Positions 22,247 to 34,200 of a stretch of 64,000 nt of DNA are shown in pieces. The DNA is from Opisthocomus hoazin (taxonomy: Eukaryota; Chordata; Aves; Opisthocomiformes; Opisthocomidae). The notes beneath the pieces were generated by a model. The model made no database searches. It had not been told where the DNA came from and saw only the letters and a list, made by a program, of their open reading frames with translations. The position numbers and the translations under genes were made by a program. The stretch covers positions 71,143,300 to 71,207,299 of the forward strand of contig NC_134415.1 of the NCBI RefSeq assembly GCF_030867145.1. Direction: 5' to 3'. The number at the start of each line of letters is the position of its first letter. Position 1 is the stretch's first letter.

Positions 22247-25200
22247 CTATGAGAGAGAGAAAGCAATGCATTAACTACACCATGGGCCTTCAGGTTACTG
22301 AAAATTCCATTTTAAAAAGAGTGACACTGACAGAGCATTTACTTTTCATTTTTACAGACAAAGCACACGACAGAAGCAGAATACAATGATTGCTTTGAAC
22401 AGCAGACTCTTTTTCACAGTTTCCATCAAACTCCCTTCAGGTGATCAGAAAAGGAAACAGAGCCTATGACAGCCAGAGGATGTTTGAGCAAACAGCAGAT
22501 AAAGCAGCGTGGTTTTAAAGACCTCAGAAGATGGCAGTGCTCAGAACAGCCAAGCTGTGAGACCTGGAATTCTTTGGGAGATGCTCTCAACGGCGTGTTG
22601 CGGCCTTTCAGCACCCAGCCAGCTGCACACCAGCCACAGATGTTGCTGAGGGATAGAGTGCATTCACGTCACGAGATAGACATCCACGCTTTGGCTATGT
22701 CACTGTACTCACACATACCTTTTCTCATCGCGTGGCTGTTTAGCGCATACCTGGGACAGCCGCATTTTGTACGTGTAACAGCACCAGCCCACGGAGCCCT
22801 CAGCAAGGCTCTGGGCAGATGGAAGTCTGCCAGCAGCGTTCTAGCAGGCCAGACTGGGCACACGGAGACTAACACGGGCACTTCCGAAACGAGTCCGTTT
22901 ACTGTCAGCCTGTTTTTGCCAGTCACACTGAATTAATCTTTCATTTTGAACTCGTGCTTGAGGTTTTATTATGATCTCCAAAGGAACCGTGTCAAAAGGT
23001 GAAAAGCTTAAGTTTGGCATGTTTTAAATAACACACAGTAAAAATACAGTCAGCTACTTAGGGCAAGAACAACTTCACAGGAGTTAAGCAAGTAAAGCTA
23101 GATAAAGCATGGAGCAGCTGAAAATGAAGTCATCTGAATCCCGTTTTGCATTCTTAAACAAGTATCACATTCAAGCCATTATAATTAAAAACAAACAAAC
23201 AAACAAATAAACCAAAACCAACTCAAGAACATTTTCCAACTTGACAACATGGCAAAATATCTTTTGAAGTGCGTGCATATTGGATAACCAAACTTTGTAC
23301 AGATCTCCCTGAGCTAATCCAAGACAGCAAGCAGTAAAACTACACAGCTGTACTTATTTGAGGGCCAAATATCTGTGTGACACTCTACAATACAGCAGAG
23401 ACACATCTGCTTTTTTCGAGCCAGGTGAGATCTCCAGTGAGGCACCGCTACGAAGAAGCCGAGTTTTTCTTCTGTAAGTAAAAGGCTATCTATATTCTTT
23501 GGATGAGAGAGACCTTTTTCAGCCTCTCTGTTTTGGGGCTGTGCAATCACACCAGGATGCTGTGGACAGGTTCTCTGCTACACCAAAGCAGTGAGAGTAA
23601 GCTTTAGTCCTCCAGAGAGGTATTTCCAAACAGGGATTTAGTCAGTGCCAGTTCAGTCTCATTGCTCGCCTCTACTGACACAAATCAGTACAAGCTATGT
23701 TTTTGTAAAGCAGACGCTTGTTTCAGTCTAAAGATGACAGGATGAGAAAAGCCACGTGAAATGATGCGAGCGATCATTAGGTGGCCATGTTTTTCACCCA
23801 AATCAGATGAGCCAGGGTGTGTACAATACAGATCCCACCACATTTGAATATATCCTTTCACATTAAAGAACAAATACTTGTAAAGTGTCCTCAGAAGCAC
23901 ATCACTTTACCCTAAGCTACACACTAGATCTAGAACTAGTGTGAATGCGATTGTCACTCCATTTCCCTTAACAAGCATAAACATTAAAGTTACATTTTAA
24001 CATTGTATTTTCTCAAACATTTAATGCAAAATATAAATAATTAATAATTATAGCCATGACAAAAAGCATCGCTCAAAGAATTTTTGGACATAGCTAAAAT
24101 GCTAGAAAGATGTCATATTTTCAGCTTGCAACCGAAAACCTACCGGAAGGCCTATGTGCTAAATTACACTTACCGTGATAAACCAGTAGGAATTGATTCT
24201 GTAAATGAGTCTGGATAAGAATCCTAGCTGACTGGCTGGGGCCAGGACGTGAAGATGCAAGTGGGATATTGAACAGAACGGAGGCCAGTGAAAACCCATT
24301 CTTCAGAAAAGGAAAACAAGTGAAAAATACTGGTGATGTTAATTCAGGAAGAAGTGAAACACTGCAAGTTCTTTAACACAATCAACTGAATTAAGAACTC
24401 ACCACATTTTCCTTGTACGTAAAGGCAGGAACAAAAATATGCCCCTTTCTTTTCATTATGCTCCCAGGAAACCTTTTCAAATGCCCATTAACCTCCTACT
24501 TCGCATCTCTGTATCTAAGATACATTTTCTTTTTTAAATCTTCCATCTTTACAAAATGTATCTTTACAAAATGTATCTTAAATATATCATATCTAGTTTT
24601 CAGCCAGAAAGCCAACTGTCACTAGATGAATGTAGTTTCTACCTATTTGAATCATGAAGGCCCAGTTCCCTACACTCCACACTATTTACATCACCTTGTA
24701 ATTTACTTTGGCTATCAAAGGTACTGGCTTAAACTAAAGGGTGCAGCACTGAAATCAAATGAATGCAGATACGACTGAATCACAGTGCAGTGCCCTGCTT
24801 GAACAGGACAAAGGTTACCTCTCTTCTGGAATCTAGGATTTAGAGCATATTTTCAGCACATATTTAAAGAGTAGCCTTTTAGGTAAGTTGTATGAAGTGC
24901 CCTCTCTATCCCAAGATGTGGTCAAGACAGAATCTCATAGCTGGAATGCAACCTGTGCTGGCAACTCATCAGAAAAAAAAGAGTTTCTATTCAATGCCAG
25001 CACATTCTACTTGCGAAGTCATGCGGTAAGTGAATGCAGACCTGATTTCTTCAGTAAATCATACTTGCAGTTGTTGCCACTATTTCTAAAATACCATTCT
25101 GAGAAGTAAAAAACATACTCAATAAACACAGGAGGCTTCTATTACATACCTTACATCATTCAAGTCATTAAAATTATTTCTCTGGAGTACAGCTTTTCCA

Positions 25201-27206
25201 ACTTCCATCATTCTCTTCACTATTAAACATAAATAGATCTCAATTAATGTTTAAGTAACGTTTTACATATCATATATCATCCAGTAATTTAAAAAAGGTA
25301 TTCCTCAGAAAGAAAATCTTTGAGTATTAACTGCAACAAACTGATCAGACAGATCACAAACATGGGGTTTTCAAAACATAAATACTGTAACTACTCATAA
25401 TCAAAGATTGTCAAGACAGCGTTGTGCAACGATTGACATGAAAATCTCCGCTGTTACTGATTTCCACACTAATGATGTTTTAAATGTGGTATTACTCTTA
25501 ACAACTTTGGCCAAAGCCATGGTATCACCACACCCTTATAAAAAAGTCAACAAATACTGACTGGTCAGAATGATAACATTTATGCTTATTCCAGTGTTGT
25601 ATCTCTACATAGCTACAGGACTTCGATCTCTAGGTCCTGTGCAGCCTGACATAAGTTAGCAAGTTTCAGAGATGGTGCATAAATTTAAATTAAATTAAAA
25701 TAAAGTAACAGAATTCTCAGTCCTACTTATTACCAGCACAAAGTTTCATTACCGTAAGACTGAGAAGCAACCCTAACACAAAAACTCAAGGCAAAAGTCC
25801 AAGCGATTGCCTTGAAGCCAAACACATACAGAAGCTGTTTCTGGAGAAAACCACCCTACGTTTAAAAGCAAAATACAGTGATGCAAGACTTGCAACACGC
25901 TACTATAACTCTTTCCTTGCATCACCTGTAACTTTGCATGAGGTGGAACCTCCTCATGCCTGTACGTCTGTAGTTTTTCAGTTACTTATCACACTTGGCC
26001 AGGCATTTCTGGTGACACAACTACTTCCACGACAACGTTTTCTTAAGGGGAAAAAAAAGCCTATCAACAATACATCATAGCTTCAACACAGTCGAATTTT
26101 ATCTTTTCAAAGATTATTGATGCTTATTGGAACACCATTTTGCTCTTTCTCCTCTTACTCCTGTTTCCTGAAAAATAATGTAGCACTTATTATAAAATAT
26201 GCACGTTATAAAATTGTTCTATAATTTTTCATACAATTTGAAGTCGCATACATATCCAAGAAAACACGACGATGCGGCACGTAACTGTTTTTAAAAATAA
26301 AGCCGAACTTCCAGCAAAGTGCAGAGGCACCAAGGCTCCCTGCAGGCACACGAGGTCTCACGCACCGGCGCAATGTTCTTGTAGAACCGCACAGAAGAAC
26401 CCCACACCGTCCCACCCGCGGCAGCTCCGGGGAAGGGCAGGCGCCCACCCACGCTGACAGCACCCGTTTCAGCGCTCACACCCCGCACCGGGGCACCGTG
26501 CGCCTGCCAGCGCTACCCGAGACGGCGCAGAACCCTCTTCCAGAGCTCTGCTCCTCGTCCTCCTCCTCGCAGCCTCACCTAGGGGCGCGTGCTCGGCCCG
26601 CAGCGTTTTGCAGTTCCCCAGGTGCTCCGCCGGCACCACCAGGTAGTGGTGGGGGGCGCCGGGCCGGATGTCCCTGAAGCAGACGAGGTCTTCGTACTGA
26701 AAACAGGAGGCGGGAGATGGGTCAGGACGCGGAGACCGGTGAAGGGCAGGTAGCAGAGCGCGCCCTCCCCGCGTCAACGTCACACCCGACGTCACGGTTG
26801 AAGGAACTAGGAAAAACCCGACGGTTTTTGGCGTCGACGTTTCCCTCCGACCCCCGCGGGGGAGCCCGCCGCCCTCGGACCGCGCCAGCCCCGCCCCGCC
26901 CCGCCCCGCCTGAGGAACACCCGGCCCCGGGGCCTCACCCGCCGCGCCCGGCCCGGCCCCCGCGGCCCCTCTCTCCAGGGCCCGGTACCGCGGGATGAGC
27001 CCCCGCGCCGGCGGGGCGGGACAGCGGGGGAAGCCGCGGCCGCCGGCGCCCGGGCGGCCCTCACCCACCTGGCAGGGCAGCAGCGCCGTGCCCGGCTCCT
27101 CCCGGCGCACGATCCTGCAGAACACGCACTTGCTGTCGTAGCCGCCGCCGTGCCCGGCCTCTCCCCCCTCGGCGGCGGCGGCGGCCGCAGCCTCCTCTCC
27201 CGCCAT
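22199..27206 (-). CDS. HINT3: HINT3, histidine triad nucleotide-binding protein 3 (5 exons, 166 aa)
   Basis: Known role: HIT-superfamily hydrolase that cleaves adenosine 5'-monophosphoramidates and aminoacyl-adenylates. Exons 27069-27206, 26579-26696, 25150-25219, 24174-24300 and 22199-22246 join in phase to 166 residues (human about 182). Residues 1-22 are a low-complexity leader with seven Ala in a row. CVFC is at 27-30. [20 protein letters not shown] follows in exon 2. The catalytic triad motif HLHLHVL has His at 122, 124 and 126, with [10 protein letters not shown] before it. The frame stays open for 218 codons upstream of this ATG because of GC richness; this start was chosen by homologue length and by its GCCATGG context. 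Intron 1 is 372 bp and stop-free in frame. The gene lies between NCOA7 and TRMT11, as in other vertebrates. Confidence 0.97.
22247..24173. other. HINT3 intron 4, no gene seen
   Basis: Intronic. A 156-codon plus-strand open frame near 22.5-22.9 kb overlaps a minus-strand frame and shows no domain. Nothing else recognised. Confidence 0.65.
24174..24300 (-). CDS. HINT3: HINT3 exon 4 (catalytic HIT motif)
   Basis: Completes Arg109, then [20 protein letters not shown] and on to RINSYWFIT. The acceptor is CTGAAG|A and the donor ACG|GTAAGT. It contains the H-x-H-x-H active-site triad. Confidence 0.97.
24301..25149. other. HINT3 intron 3
   Basis: AT-rich intron. Apart from the 15-bp duplication nothing is recognised. 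Confidence 0.7.
24546..24575. repeat. 15-bp tandem duplication
   Basis: Two perfect copies of TCTTTACAAAATGTA in HINT3 intron 3. Confidence 0.85.
25150..25219 (-). CDS. HINT3: HINT3 exon 3
   Basis: Completes a Val codon, then [20 protein letters not shown] and DV, ending in AG of an Arg codon. The acceptor is TTAATAG|TG and the donor AG|GTATGT. It corresponds to the helix before the HIT strand. Confidence 0.94.
25220..26578. other. HINT3 intron 2, no gene seen
   Basis: AT-rich, becoming GC-rich after about 26.27 kb, where the CpG island starts. No gene recognised. Confidence 0.7.
26579..26696 (-). CDS. HINT3: HINT3 exon 2
   Basis: [20 protein letters not shown], then [19 protein letters not shown] and one base of the next codon. 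The acceptor is TTTTCAG|TAC and the donor G|GTGAGG. HHYLVVP-x-x-H is the conserved nucleotide-binding block of the family. Confidence 0.97.
26697..27068. other. HINT3 intron 1 (stop-free, 372 bp)
   Basis: GC-rich intron with a GTGGGT donor and a CAG acceptor. Its length is divisible by three and it is open in the HINT3 frame, so retention would insert 124 residues without a frameshift. Confidence 0.8.
27069..27206 (-). CDS. HINT3: HINT3 exon 1 (start codon)
   Basis: 46 codons starting MAGEE, followed by an Ala run, then [20 protein letters not shown] and LPCQ, donor CAG|GTGGGT. The ATG at 27206-27204 sits in context GCCATGG. Confidence 0.95.
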
Positions 27207-27286
27207 GGCCCCGGCCCCTCGCCCTCCGCCTCCAGCCGCCGGCCGACCCGCCCGCGCGCGCCCTCGGCCGGCGCCCGGCGCGAGCA

Positions 27287-27297
27287 CCAATGGCGGC
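27287..27297. promoter_or_regulatory. CCAAT / YY1-like cluster upstream of HINT3
   Basis: CCAATGGCGGC on plus, about 80 bp upstream of the HINT3 ATG. It combines a CCAAT pentamer with a YY1-type ATGGCGGC core. Motif evidence only. Confidence 0.4.
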
Positions 27298-27700
27298 GCG
27301 CCGGGCCGCGCGCGCCCGCCTCCCGCGCCACGCCCGCCGCGCCGCCAGGGGGCGCGCGCGGGCCGCCGGAGCGCCCCGCCCCTCCCGTTGCGGGACGGCG
27401 CCCCCGCGGTCGCTGAGGCGGCCCAGGTAGCCCCGCGGCGCACCCAGCTCTGCTGGCCGGTAAGGGAGCGGACGGGGCGCAAAAGGAGGTGGGGGTCCCT
27501 CTGAGGGGCCCTCAGAGCCCGCCTCGCCCAGGCCGCGGCCGCCAGCGGGGACGCCTTCCGCCCGACCGGGTCCCTCGGAGCCCCGTCCCGCCCGGCCGCG
27601 TCGTGCCCAGGGACGGGGCCGCCGCCGCGCCGCCCCCCGCCCGTCAGCTGCTTCCACAGCTCACGGAGGGTATCCCTGAGGGGTGGCGAACCTCCAGTTC

Positions 27701-28969
27701 CCAACAACGGTTTCTTCGTAATTCGTGTTCGAAACGCCTCGCCCTGCTCGATCGCACTGCCACGGAATTTCGGTGCTTTTGTTCTTCGTGCAGCCCGGAC
27801 AGCACGAGGCGCGCGTCCCGCAGGCGATACGCCATCGCCTGTGAAGGCAACGAGCCACAAGGTTTAGAATAAGGTTTTTCAAAAGTGCCTTTCTGTCAGG
27901 GCGAGGAAGCCGTGCTGGCACGAAGAGGGGGCGGGTGGCTGCTCCACCTGAAGGAGCCACCTTGCCAGCGGCTGCCGTCCCGCGGAGCGCCAGGCAGTCC
28001 CTCTGCAGCGGGCGCCCCTGCTCCTTCTCTCTGCTACAAACAGGCAAGTGAAAGCTTTAAAGTTCACACACGAGGATTATTCCGAGAGTAACTGGGTTTA
28101 CTTTGCTCTAAAGCCAGCTTTGTGTGAAACTTCTGGTGCAAAAACTGCCCTGAAACCAGCACCGGACTGGACACCCGCGCTTACCGGGGTACGTACAGGC
28201 CTTAGCGTGAAGGAGCATCCCAGCACTGTCCTGATGCAAAAATCTTCATCCGAGTACCACTGAAGTACGTACGCTTCACGTGGCAAGAACAAACTTTTGT
28301 TCTCCCTCTGAGAGAAAAATTACTCGTGACCATAATTTTCCTCTTGGTTTACATGAAGAAAATTCTTACCGCCATTTCACTCAAAGCAAGGTTCACAGAT
28401 AGCATACTCGTTCCCTTTCATGAGAATTGTAGTTTGTTTTTTCTCAATGGCACCTCTGTATGCCATAATAAAGTCAAGAACCAAGTACTTTTAAGACATC
28501 GTATGCCTTCGCCTTGCTTGGACAGAAAGAAAAATACATGAACGCTTTAGCAACATAAAAAGGGAGCGTACAGAAATGATGTACGTGGACTTTTGACTTC
28601 TGGGAACAGGCTGGTCAAAAAAGATGACGGAATACATGTCAGGCACTACAGCTGAGAGAAGCAATGAGAACTACTAGGTCAACTGTTTACTGGTATTTCT
28701 TAGCCCTTTGTCACAGTCTGAGTTCAAAACACAGCTCTATTTTTAGGACATGCCATACCACACAACCCTCCTCCCCCCGCCCAAAGCTCCAATCTCCTTA
28801 ACCACATTTCTAAAATATGATATTGCTGGAATTCTCTTTTTGAGGGGAGGCGTAGGTATTTGTCAGCATAACCTGTAACTTAAGCTGCATCCTTTCACCT
28901 TCAAAATGTACTATAATTTGTGAGTAGAAGAGAAAACATCTGTAACAAGTTTCTGAATGCATAAATTCC
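27701..28969. other. Intergenic between NCOA7 3' end and HINT3 promoter
   Basis: The right flank of the HINT3 CpG island gives way to AT-rich sequence. No gene recognised. Confidence 0.6.
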
Positions 28970-28975
28970 TTTATT
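28970..28975 (-). terminator. NCOA7: Predicted distal NCOA7 poly(A) signal
   Basis: AATAAA on minus, giving a 3'UTR of about 2.1 kb. Other candidates on minus are at 29300-29305 and 30697-30702, so tandem polyadenylation is possible. Confidence 0.4.
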
Positions 28976-31087
28976 GAAAATATTGTGATAGCACTGCATT
29001 ACATATATTCAATATTCATAGTTTCAATGGTCACAATTCTGATTGAACAACACTGTTTTGAATATAGACCACAGCGTTTAGATATGCTCTGACAAGGATA
29101 ATATAATGGAGTAAGTTGTAGGTAGCAATGGTGAAATGCATGTAAAATGTTGAACTTGGTTGGTTGGGTTTTTTTTTAAACTATTAAGTGGTCTGCCACC
29201 ATTTAAAAGAGCAAAACAGTATCAGATATTCCTGGTATCTCCAAAGCATTAACGCCGTTAATAACTTTCAAAATATTTTACAGCACTACTAATAAGAACT
29301 TTATTTATGGCTGTAGCAGACCACATAGAAGGGAAGCGTGAAAAGCTCACGTGCAGCGTGCTACAGGCTTACTGTATATAGCATTGGCTTTTAGACTGTG
29401 AAATTTCTGTGCAGGATTAAGATTTAGTAATGCTTTTGAAAGAAAACCACTTGGCTGCTTTTTTTTCTCCTTTTTTTTTTTTAATCTATTCAAAAAGGAA
29501 AGAGCAGCGAAGTCAGTTGTGTTACTCAGCTAATAGTATTCCAAAATTAGACTGTACTGTTTAATGCATGGAAGCATGCTACCATTTCTGTAACCTGCCT
29601 TTTTCAGGACCACGACACATTCGGCTCTAAGGGCAGGACAGCGTCCTAATGTTGGTCGGGTCTGGACTGTGTAAACAAAACCATGGCATAATGGGAAAGC
29701 AGAATTCTTTAGCAAACAGTGAAGACTGCCAGTCCTCTGTCACACTCCATATACCGAACTTCTCATTTTGTAACACGGAGTCTTTTCAGTGTTGGGGGCG
29801 GGGGGGGAAGTATCTGATTATTTCATGAAAAACAACGAAGAATATTTAGTTGCCTGTTAAATCCTAAGCCAGCCTGTTGCTTCAAGTCTTTTTCGGGAAG
29901 GAAATATATATAATAATTACTAAGAAAACAAGCATTACACTAACATGACCTGGCCTGTTACGGAAATAGCATTCCTCTCTATATCTCAATTGTATTTTCT
30001 CCTTAACAAAGCAGTTATTCTTCAATTTGTAGAGAAGTGCTCATAAAAGCACAGTGGGTGGCTTATTTTGAATCATTTGGTGGTGATACAGAAAAACAAT
30101 CCTCTCTTAGAAATGTCCTTTGTAAACAGTCAAATAATACTCGGGCAGATGCTTGGAGCATGCTGTCCCAATTCTGTTGACTGCAACAGAGCTGACACAG
30201 TCTATACCAGGTGGCATTCTGCCCAATGTCTCCATACACTGCCAAAATAATAATAGAGTAAGAGGAATGTGGCAGCAGAGTTAATAGGAAGCATTATCCA
30301 CCTTCTCCCTCATCTCAGAAAAAAAAAAAAACCAAAACAGAATTATGCACTCAAGTGTTTCTGCCAGAAAACAAACCCTCTAATTAGGGCAAAATGAAAA
30401 CCAAACCTCACTTACAAAACAAAAATATAAAAATTAACTTCAGAAATCAAATAAATTGATTCAGAATAAATGCCAATGCATAAGAAGCCTACCTGAACAG
30501 TAATTATGTATCAAATTGAGATTTGAAACAGTAAAAGAAAAAACTCATAGCTAATACATTTACAAAAAAAAAATCTGCTATACAATAACAATAAATAAAA
30601 AGATTTTAAAAACATGTTCCCTTAAGTGCTGTGTACACCTATTTCTGATTCTTTTCCATGGCAAACAGTATGCTGTAGGTTTTGGTAAAGTAACCTTTTA
30701 TTTTTGGTTAGCATTTGTACATTGAACATAAATACACATGGAATGTACTAGATAGTTATAGTTTTCCCACAGGATCTTTTTCACAGTTACAGAAAAAGTC
30801 TTCAACTTACACACCATGAATGTTTTCATAAGCCTCATATCTTCGATGGAAGAGTGTTGAAGGAGGAAGTAAAAAACAATTCACACTGATCTCTTACTCT
30901 TCTGTCTCTTACTGCCTCTCAAAACCAGCTCTGTTTTTTCTCGGGTTGGTGGTTTGGAGGGTTTTTTTTGCGTAGTCATGCTCTGGTACAAACTTGAGGA
31001 AAAAGCGTGTAACGTTGTGAGGCAGCCTGCACCTTCTAGTTAGCGTTTAAGTGCCTAGTGGATCCAGTCCTTAAGGCAGTCAGTATT
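28976..31087 (-). other. NCOA7: Predicted NCOA7 3'UTR
   Basis: AT-rich sequence downstream of the NCOA7 stop with several AATAAA signals on minus and no coding potential. The extent is inferred from the signals. Confidence 0.5.
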
Positions 31088-31223
31088 TCATTCAAATGTC
31101 CATACTTCTACATCTTGTATTATGAAATCTTCTTTTTTAGATAAGATGTCATTATTGAAGGTGCTACAGGAGTTGCTTCGCCCATGATACAAATCTGCAT
31201 CTAACCACAGGCCAAACCGGCCA
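31088..31223 (-). CDS. NCOA7: NCOA7 last coding exon (TLDc end)
   Basis: [20 protein letters not shown] through DVEVWTFE, then TGA at 31090-31088. The acceptor is TTTTTAG|T and a GGT codon is split across the junction. The G-L-W-L-D-x-D-L and STFNN motifs are hallmarks of TLDc C-termini. Confidence 0.98.
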
Positions 31224-34200
31224 CTAAAAAGGAAGTACACAATAAATGTCAGATTATATACATATTACAGTAAAAATACTGGAAGCTGTAGAAACAACCA
31301 GAGGAGCGACACCGAGGAATCTAGGTAGCTCTGAGGACCTCTCAGACCGAGTGTGAAGCGCTCAGTCCTGGCACACCACCCGCCCAGAAGCTCACGGAGC
31401 AGCCCCCTCACTTTTGTCTGCGCCAGCGAGTGGGGCAGAGCCCGTGGCCCCCCGTGCCGTTTGGCTGTTCGCACCACCAGCTGTGGCCGACACCGGCACG
31501 CAGACGTCGGGGGCCCTACCCCAGCTGTTTGGACGTGGACATGGCCCCTCCTGGTTGAGGAGGAGGAGGAGGGGTGTTTATAGACTCCCGATGCAAACCA
31601 TGCCCAGATGTCCCGTGGCGCAGCCTGCAGTCAGCGTTCGTTAGTCATACAGCCTTAGCCCTTGATTTCACACCCACTGATCTTTGAAACTTAGGATCTG
31701 ATCAAGCACTGTCTGTATCCTTGCTCTGTGTATCAACAGAACAATGACACTTTAATCGGAAACATGTGAGAAACCTCAGAAGCTGATGGCAAAACTGCCA
31801 TTAGAGACTATCTTCCAGTGGCAAAGCTCTTCAGCAATGAGCCATGTATCTACCCAAGACATCTGGGGTTTTTCCAGCTAAAAAAAACCCCAAACCAACA
31901 AACCCTACTTGCCTAACGTCAGCCACTCTCTTTAAGCAATGGAAATTGCTCTGGGTCTACGAAAGAAATCAGACTGCTGAGGTATCTGCCCTAAACAGTT
32001 TACTAAAAGTAAGTTCACCCATTTTACTGATTAGTTTTTCTTGCAACTACCCCTGTCCCTATTCTCATTTGGGAAAAAAAAAAAAAAAAAAAAAAAAAAG
32101 TCAGCTACATGATTTGAAAACCAAACATTCACTCACCCTCCACCGCCGAGCTCCAGAGAGGTGGTGTCTCCATTGATGAAGTAGGTGTTCTCCCCACTCC
32201 ATTTGAATACCTGATGAGGGGAAAAAAAACCCAAATATATCTGGACCGTGAGGATTCTTGTACGCTAAAACTACTGGGGACCAACTCTTAGGAGGTATTT
32301 TTTGGTGTGGTCGTGTTTTATTTTTTTCTTCAAGGGGGAGGAGGAAGGGGTAAAAGGTAGAAAGTAAAGAAACAATACATATTTAAAACTAGGAACAAGG
32401 CACCCTAATCTGTTTTAAAAAATGCTCCTTACATCTCTAAATTAACAGGCATTCTGTTAAAAAGGAACAATGTGTTCAATGTTGAAAAATGCATAAGCTC
32501 TGATCCTTAAGGGATATTTCAGCAGCACGCTTATGCCTGGTTTGTTGTCACTGTGATCCTAAGCACGTGTGAAATTATACCCTATTCTTGGTATCACTGC
32601 CTTCCACAGTAAGTCTTTGATGGTCCATTCCTTAGTCCTCCCTGCTTCCCCCTTCAACCCACTTACAACCCTTTCCTCACCCTTGCAGCCTGTCCTCTCA
32701 GCACCTCAGGTAACTACAGCCACTTTTGCTTAAAGCATTGCATTGAAGCAATGAGTGATTAACTGCATTCATCAACAGCCGGCACATCTTCTAAACTCAA
32801 ACATGCTGTCTTCATAAAAATCTCGTAAATGTTTCAGAGGTGGAGCCCAAACATCTTATCTGAGAAAGCGAACAAGCCACTTACCTTGAAATTTGGACTG
32901 AATGTGTAGAGGAATGTTTCACCAGTGCCATAGTAATGGTCACTAAACCTGAAGGGATGTGTAGCATACGCTCCAAATATCTGTCGGCATAAAATGATTA
33001 AACTACTTTTGAGGACAGTGCAAAATTAAAAAAAAAAAACCCACAAAAACCAAATATTTCAAAATACTTTCAAAAGAACAACTGAGCTGGTGTTTCACAT
33101 TAGAAGAACCAACTAGTAAAGTACATCAGATAAGCAAGTACGCCTGCAAATCTTTCGTATCCTGCAAGTTAAAAGCCAGATGACAACAATGGCAACAGGA
33201 ATGCCAACTCCAGGAGCTACTGAAGTACCAGACCTCCACAGAGGCTGTGACAGCTCGTTAACTGAGATACCTAAGGAAGATACTGCCATGGGCACTATTA
33301 CAAGGAGCACTCATTGCAATTACGAGGCTGTGTGTGTGTGTGTGTGTGTATTTTTATTAGCGCTGATGCACTTTCCTGCCTCTAAGTTTAGTTTAAGCAG
33401 TAGAAAATATGAAAAAACACACCAATGTCTTATTTTGGCATGATGTCACTTCACGGTACGACTAGCACTTCCATAATAACCACTTTCTATGACGTTGCCC
33501 TTTCAGTCCAACCCCCGCAGAACACGCACCCCTCACCTGGTTGTCCATATCCTTGATGACAAGGAGAACCGGACTGTCAAGAGATGCCGATTTACGGTAC
33601 AGAGTCTTCAGGCTAGTGCCATGCTCCAGTGTACTGTACGTGAGCCGCCACGGATATCCCTGCACTCGTGCGGGCAAGCGCCGGGCAAGCTGGGCAATGG
33701 ACAGGGGGAAATGGTTACATATTCAACAGGCTGGCTCACAGGTGGTGCCACAGACTATTCCCTTTCTGCAGGGGCTTCTGAGCCCAAAAATGGCTGCCAA
33801 AGGAGCAGACGATGCCAGCAGCTTAACATCTCTGCCACATGCATGTGGCCTTGTATTCTGAGCCCAACTGCCTGCACTCACATCACCTGTGAAAGGGATT
33901 TCAAAACCGGCACTGAAAGAGTTGCCAGTCCTCAGTACCACAACTCAAACTCCAGAGTTGCAAAACATGAAAATAAGCTTTTCAGGTGAGCCAGTGCTGC
34001 AGCAAACAGGACCCTGCACAAGGACACTCCAACGTGCTAAATACTCTCCAAACTCCTAAACAGCATGGGTGTTGCCTCCAGCAGGCAAAATGTCCCACAC
34101 CCAGCAGAGTCACCACCACAGCTAACAAGGAAACCTGAGGTTTTTCTAGCCATACCTGCTCTATGTGCATGTTCTCCAGGAGAGCACTGTGATGCTTTAA

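Larger units (their letters stand above)
26400..27700. promoter_or_regulatory. CpG island over HINT3 exons 1-2 and promoter
   Basis: Dense CG dinucleotides over exons 1-2 and several hundred bases upstream. Long overlapping open frames (up to 463 codons on minus) result from stop depletion. There is no TATA box near the start; a CCAAT/YY1-like cluster lies at 27287-27297. Confidence 0.85.

Noticed and set aside
26469-27860. 463-codon minus-strand frame as a single protein
   Set aside because: It is HINT3 exons 1 and 2 read through a genuine GT-AG intron, with a GC-rich 5' extension. Homologue length supports the start at 27206.
33489-33989. 166-codon plus-strand frame
   Set aside because: Shadow of the NCOA7 TLDc exon at 33537-33689 on the opposite strand.
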